Part shown: one piece after another, positions 61,026 through 64,000 of the stretch
Position numbering within the stretch: the first letter of the stretch is position 1
How the letters are laid out: every line of letters begins with the position of its first letter
Source of the DNA: Denitrobaculum sp965232285
GTDB taxonomy: Bacteria > Pseudomonadota > Alphaproteobacteria > Kiloniellales > Kiloniellaceae
Length of the DNA: 64,000 nucleotides
Assembly (NCBI GenBank): GCA_965232285.1
Contig: CBDDPL010000004.1
Location: 5,828,001 to 5,892,000 of the forward strand
Direction: 5' to 3'
Notes under the pieces: model-generated
Told to the model about the DNA's origin: nothing
Seen by the model: only the letters and a program-made list of their open reading frames with translations
The model's database searches: none
Position numbers and translations under genes: made by a program

Positions 61026-62105
61026 ATGACCGGCATCAAGATCATCGGCACCGGTTCAGCGCTTCCGGCATATCGTCGCAGCAACGACGAGGTGGAAGCC
61101 ATCAGTGACTACGACCGGGCTGAGCGCGGCGGCTTGAGCCTCGACGAATGGGCCCAGAAGTATCACGGTGGCAGAACACGTTATGTCGCGACGACGGAAT
61201 CCACCGCCGATCTCGCGACGGAGGCGGGACGGCGTGCGCTGGAAAATGCCGGAATGACTCCGGAAGAGCTGGATCTGATCGTGCTCGCGACCTTTACCGG
61301 AGATTACCGGCTGCCCCAGGCCGCGGGTGTGGTCCAAGACAGCCTGGGCATCAAGGCCAAGTTCCTTCAGATCGATTCAGCCTGTTCGGGCTTCGTTGAC
61401 GGCCTGATTGTCGCCTGTTCGATGATGAATGCCTTCGGTTACCGGAACAGTGTCGTGATTGCCGCGGATGTTCTGTCCATGCTCTGCAATCCGAAGGATT
61501 TCATCACGCAGACGGTCTTCGGCGATGGCGCCGGTGCTGTTGTGTTGCGGCACTGCCGCGACGGTGAATTCGGCCTTCACGGCTTTTCGACCGGCTCCGA
61601 TGGCGATCTGGGCAAGTACGTTTTCGTTCCTGGCGGAGGCAGCCGTCAGCCGCTGTGTCAGGAGGTTCTCGACAGGGAACTGCACTACTGGCAGTTCTCT
61701 TTCTCCGAGATCCATCGGTGGGCTCTGCCAAGGTTCCAGGAAGCTTCCGAGAAAGCTTTGGCCCAGGCAGGTCTCGCCTGGTCGGACATCTCGCTCGTGA
61801 TCCCGCATCAGGCCTCGTCCAGGCTGATCGAGCAACTGGCGGAGACCCTGTGCTTCCCGCACACGCGAATCGTCGATATCTATCCCGATCACGGAAATCT
61901 CTCAGGCGCCTCGATTCCGGTTGCGCTCGATATCACGTCCCGCGGCGGCGGCTTGCAGGCGGGCGACTGGTTTCTGATGCCCGCGGTCGGTGCCGGGATG
62001 GCCTGGGGCGCTGTCGTCGCGCGCTGGGAAGTCGCGCAGGCGGCGGGCGACTTGGCAACGCGTCGATCACGACGGCAGGTTTTGAACGCTGGTGTACTGC
62101 CATGA
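61026..62105 (+). CDS. KAS III-like 3-oxoacyl synthase
   Basis: 359-residue thiolase-fold enzyme of the FabH type. The triad is intact: Cys in IDSACSGFVDGL, His in VIPHQASSRLIEQ and Asn in DHGNLSGASIPVAL. The insert SNDEVEAISDYDRAERGGLS near the N-terminus is longer than in FabH. The 3' end has a basic tail (TRRSRRQVLNAG). It starts 5 bases after the radical SAM stop and overlaps the ligase by 4 bases. In secondary pathways such enzymes condense or transfer acyl groups; here it likely uses the acyl chain activated by the downstream ligase. Confidence 0.92.
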   Translation: MTGIKIIGTGSALPAYRRSNDEVEAISDYDRAERGGLSLDEWAQKYHGGRTRYVATTESTADLATEAGRRALENAGMTPEELDLIVLATFTGDYRLPQAAGVVQDSLGIKAKFLQIDSACSGFVDGLIVACSMMNAFGYRNSVVIAADVLSMLCNPKDFITQTVFGDGAGAVVLRHCRDGEFGLHGFSTGSDGDLGKYVFVPGGGSRQPLCQEVLDRELHYWQFSFSEIHRWALPRFQEASEKALAQAGLAWSDISLVIPHQASSRLIEQLAETLCFPHTRIVDIYPDHGNLSGASIPVALDITSRGGGLQAGDWFLMPAVGAGMAWGAVVARWEVAQAAGDLATRRSRRQVLNAGVLP

Positions 62106-63664
62106 ACGTGGGTTTCCTTCTGACATCGGCGGCGCAACGCTTCGGAACCCGGCCTGCGATTCGCTGGAAAGGCCACAGCCTGACCTTCAATGAATGCCTT
62201 GTCCGTGCCAACCGCCTGGCCAGGGCCTTGCTGGCGAACGACTTTCGGCCCGGCGATCGGATTGCCGTGCTTGCGCCGAACTCCATCGAGGCCACCGATG
62301 CCTTGCTGGGCTTGGCGGTCGGCGGCTTCGTGCGGGTTCCGCTTTATGCCCGCAACAGCGGTGACGCCCATCTGGAAATGCTGAAGGGAAGCGATTGCCG
62401 GGGCTTGATCATCAGCCGCTGTCTCGACCATCGCGACCCCGGGCTGGTGACCAGGGTCCGGCAGGCGGGTGTCGACGTGATTGTGCTGGATGGCATGAAG
62501 CTTCTACTCGGCTCCGACCTGGAAACCTCCCCCCCGTCGGTCCGGATCTCCCCTGAAGACCTTCATGTCATCCGGCACACGGGCGGAACGACAGGTCGGC
62601 CACGGCCCGTGGGTTACAGCCACCGGCAATGGATCGACATTGGCCGAAGCTGGTTTTACGATCTGCCGCGGGTGGAACCAGGCGATCCCTTTTTCCACGC
62701 CTGTCCGGTCTCTCATGGCTCGGGCTACTGCTTCCTGCCGGTTTGGCTTGCGGGTGGTATCAATGTTCTGCAACCGGATTTCGACAGCGACGCCATGCTA
62801 GAAAACATGGCCGGCAGCCGAAACGCCATGACCTTTCTCGTTCCGACGATGCTCAAGACGATGGTAGAGCGGGCGGTGCAACTGAATATGAGGCTTGCGG
62901 ATGTGAAGTGCGTGCAGGTCGCATCGGCGCCGGTAGCCCCCAGGACGCTGCTGGAGGCGCGCGATATCTTCGGTGATTGCGTCTATCAGCTTTATGGACA
63001 GACCGAAGCGCTGCCCGTGACCCTGCTTGCGCCATCCGACTGGACCGAAGCGGACGCAGAGGATCCCGCGCTTTCATCCGTCGGGCGCCCTTTGCCCTTT
63101 GCCGCCGTTGAAGTTCGCTCGCTGGAGAATCCGCGGCAGCCGGTATCGCAGGGCGAAGTCGGCGAGGTCGCCGTTCGCTGCCCCGGTCAGATGACGGGCT
63201 TCCTGAACCCGTCTGCCACCTCGTCAGGCGGGGGCGGCGACGAGAGAGTGATCGACAACTGGATCATGACCGGTGATGTCGGCCGCTTCACCCAAGACGG
63301 TCTTTTGACCCTGATCGACCGGCGCGGCCAGATGATCATATCCGGCGGCTACAACATCTGGCCCGCCGAAATAGAAGCGGTCCTGAACGCGGTGCCGGGT
63401 GTGCGGGAGTCAGCGGTCTTCGGCGTTCCGAGTTCGCGGTGGGGAGAGGCCCCCTATGCCGTCTGCGCTGTCGCGGAGGAACAAGAGATCGACGCGCAAA
63501 GCCTGATCGATCTCTGCGCCCTGCGGTTAGGTTCCTACAGAAAGCCGGTTGAAGTCGAGTTGCGATCGACGCCGCTGCCGAAAACCGCGGTCGGTAAACT
63601 GGATCGCGAAAGCCTGCGGCGGCCATTCTGGGAATCGGGCGAGCGTTTCGTGGGAACGGCATAG
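62102..63664 (+). CDS. AMP-dependent acyl-CoA synthetase/ligase
   Basis: 520-residue ANL-superfamily enzyme that activates a carboxylic acid as AMP ester and then probably as CoA or carrier thioester. Visible motifs are the P-loop RHTGGTTGRPRPVGYSH (with Arg in the place of the usual Lys), VYQLYGQTEALPVTLL, TGDVGRFTQDGLLTLIDR and the C-terminal Lys in PLPKTAVGKLDRESL. ATG 62102 overlaps the ketosynthase stop (ATGA). Substrate is unknown. Confidence 0.92.
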   Translation: MNVGFLLTSAAQRFGTRPAIRWKGHSLTFNECLVRANRLARALLANDFRPGDRIAVLAPNSIEATDALLGLAVGGFVRVPLYARNSGDAHLEMLKGSDCRGLIISRCLDHRDPGLVTRVRQAGVDVIVLDGMKLLLGSDLETSPPSVRISPEDLHVIRHTGGTTGRPRPVGYSHRQWIDIGRSWFYDLPRVEPGDPFFHACPVSHGSGYCFLPVWLAGGINVLQPDFDSDAMLENMAGSRNAMTFLVPTMLKTMVERAVQLNMRLADVKCVQVASAPVAPRTLLEARDIFGDCVYQLYGQTEALPVTLLAPSDWTEADAEDPALSSVGRPLPFAAVEVRSLENPRQPVSQGEVGEVAVRCPGQMTGFLNPSATSSGGGGDERVIDNWIMTGDVGRFTQDGLLTLIDRRGQMIISGGYNIWPAEIEAVLNAVPGVRESAVFGVPSSRWGEAPYAVCAVAEEQEIDAQSLIDLCALRLGSYRKPVEVELRSTPLPKTAVGKLDRESLRRPFWESGERFVGTA

Positions 63665-63684
63665 AGGACAGCGGAGAACACACG

Positions 63685-64000
63685 ATGGGTCTTGCACAGT
63701 GGGCACTGCTTCTCGCCACTTCGGCGACTTTTGCCAGTTCCCTGTTTTTCAATCATATCCTGGTTCAGGAAATACCACCGCTGACGCTGTCCTTCCTGCG
63801 TGCCCTCGTTGCCTTGCCGATGGCCTATACGGCTATGCGTCTCTACAACTGCGCCCTGCCCAACCGGCTGGCAGACGTCATGCCCGCGGTTTTCGCCGGT
63901 GTGTTGCTTGTGGCGATTCCCTTCGCGGCCATCGCCTGGGGCCAGCAGTACATACCAAGTGGCCTGGGTGGCATCCTCTATTCCACCATGCCCCTCTTTA
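63685..64000 (+). CDS. EamA/DMT-family transporter (N-terminal part)
   Basis: The first 105 residues of an integral membrane protein; the gene runs off the window. It starts MGLAQWALLLATSATFASSL, with GGAG 8 bases before ATG 63685, and has three visible hydrophobic segments. EIPPLTLSFLRALVALP and AIAWGQQYIPSGLGGILYS are typical of EamA carriers. It lies 20 bases after the ligase stop, so it is the likely exporter for the product of the operon. Confidence 0.85.
   Translation, partial: MGLAQWALLLATSATFASSLFFNHILVQEIPPLTLSFLRALVALPMAYTAMRLYNCALPNRLADVMPAVFAGVLLVAIPFAAIAWGQQYIPSGLGGILYSTMPLF

Overview
The window is high-GC, gene-dense DNA from an alphaproteobacterium, most likely Rhodospirillales-like. 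The basis is gene content: a BoxABC benzoyl-CoA epoxidation cluster with its BoxR regulator, ATP-type PckA, a KorAB 2-oxoacid:ferredoxin oxidoreductase, several ABC uptake operons and a PEP-CTERM protein. No rRNA, tRNA, CRISPR array, insertion sequence or phage gene is visible. Genes are packed into operons with 4-17 bp overlaps.

Region 1 (1-13099) is an aromatic-acid catabolic block. It holds a branched-chain-type ABC transporter (end of the binding protein, two permeases, two ATPases), a DUF4863/PnbB-like protein, benzoate-CoA ligase, an alpha/beta hydrolase and a DUF309 protein. A second run follows: boxC, boxB, boxA, a hotdog thioesterase and boxR. Together they would import benzoate or an analogue, make the CoA thioester, epoxidise it and open the ring aerobically. 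Region 2 (13298-16723) holds an orphan PEP-CTERM protein, a ProC-type reductase, and a HEAT-like protein paired with a threonine/serine dehydratase.

Region 3 (17217-27345) is one 12-gene operon. A sugar/polyol ABC transporter is followed directly by a PTS-dependent dihydroxyacetone kinase system (DhaL, DhaM EIIA, HPr, Enzyme I, a small HTH protein, DhaK). Several copies of GTTTAGT lie upstream. Region 4 (27396-33816) has a MarR regulator, an intergenic region with two strong palindromes, korAB, a PAS_5-like protein with an unclear start, and pckA. Region 5 (34108-41818) is mixed: a small hypothetical gene, polA, an enolase-superfamily enzyme, an aromatic ammonia-lyase homologue lacking key catalytic residues, a DUF6614-like protein and an aldo/keto reductase.

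Region 6 (41848-56584, minus strand) starts with a small secreted protein and continues with a 13-gene catabolic operon. In transcription order: GntR/UTRA regulator, Tat-exported binding protein, LivHMGF-type transporter, aconitase-family large and small subunits, an isocitrate-lyase-superfamily C-C lyase, HyuB, HyuA, an isochorismatase-fold hydrolase and an FAD dehydrogenase. The enzymes suggest opening of a lactam or imide ring, then desaturation, hydration and cleavage; I know of no described pathway with exactly this set. Region 7 (56744-64000) has an SGNH-like hydrolase and then an apparent biosynthetic operon running off the window: cytochrome P450, radical SAM enzyme, KAS III-like synthase, acyl-CoA/AMP ligase and an EamA exporter. 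Regions 6 and 7 are the best candidates for undescribed systems.
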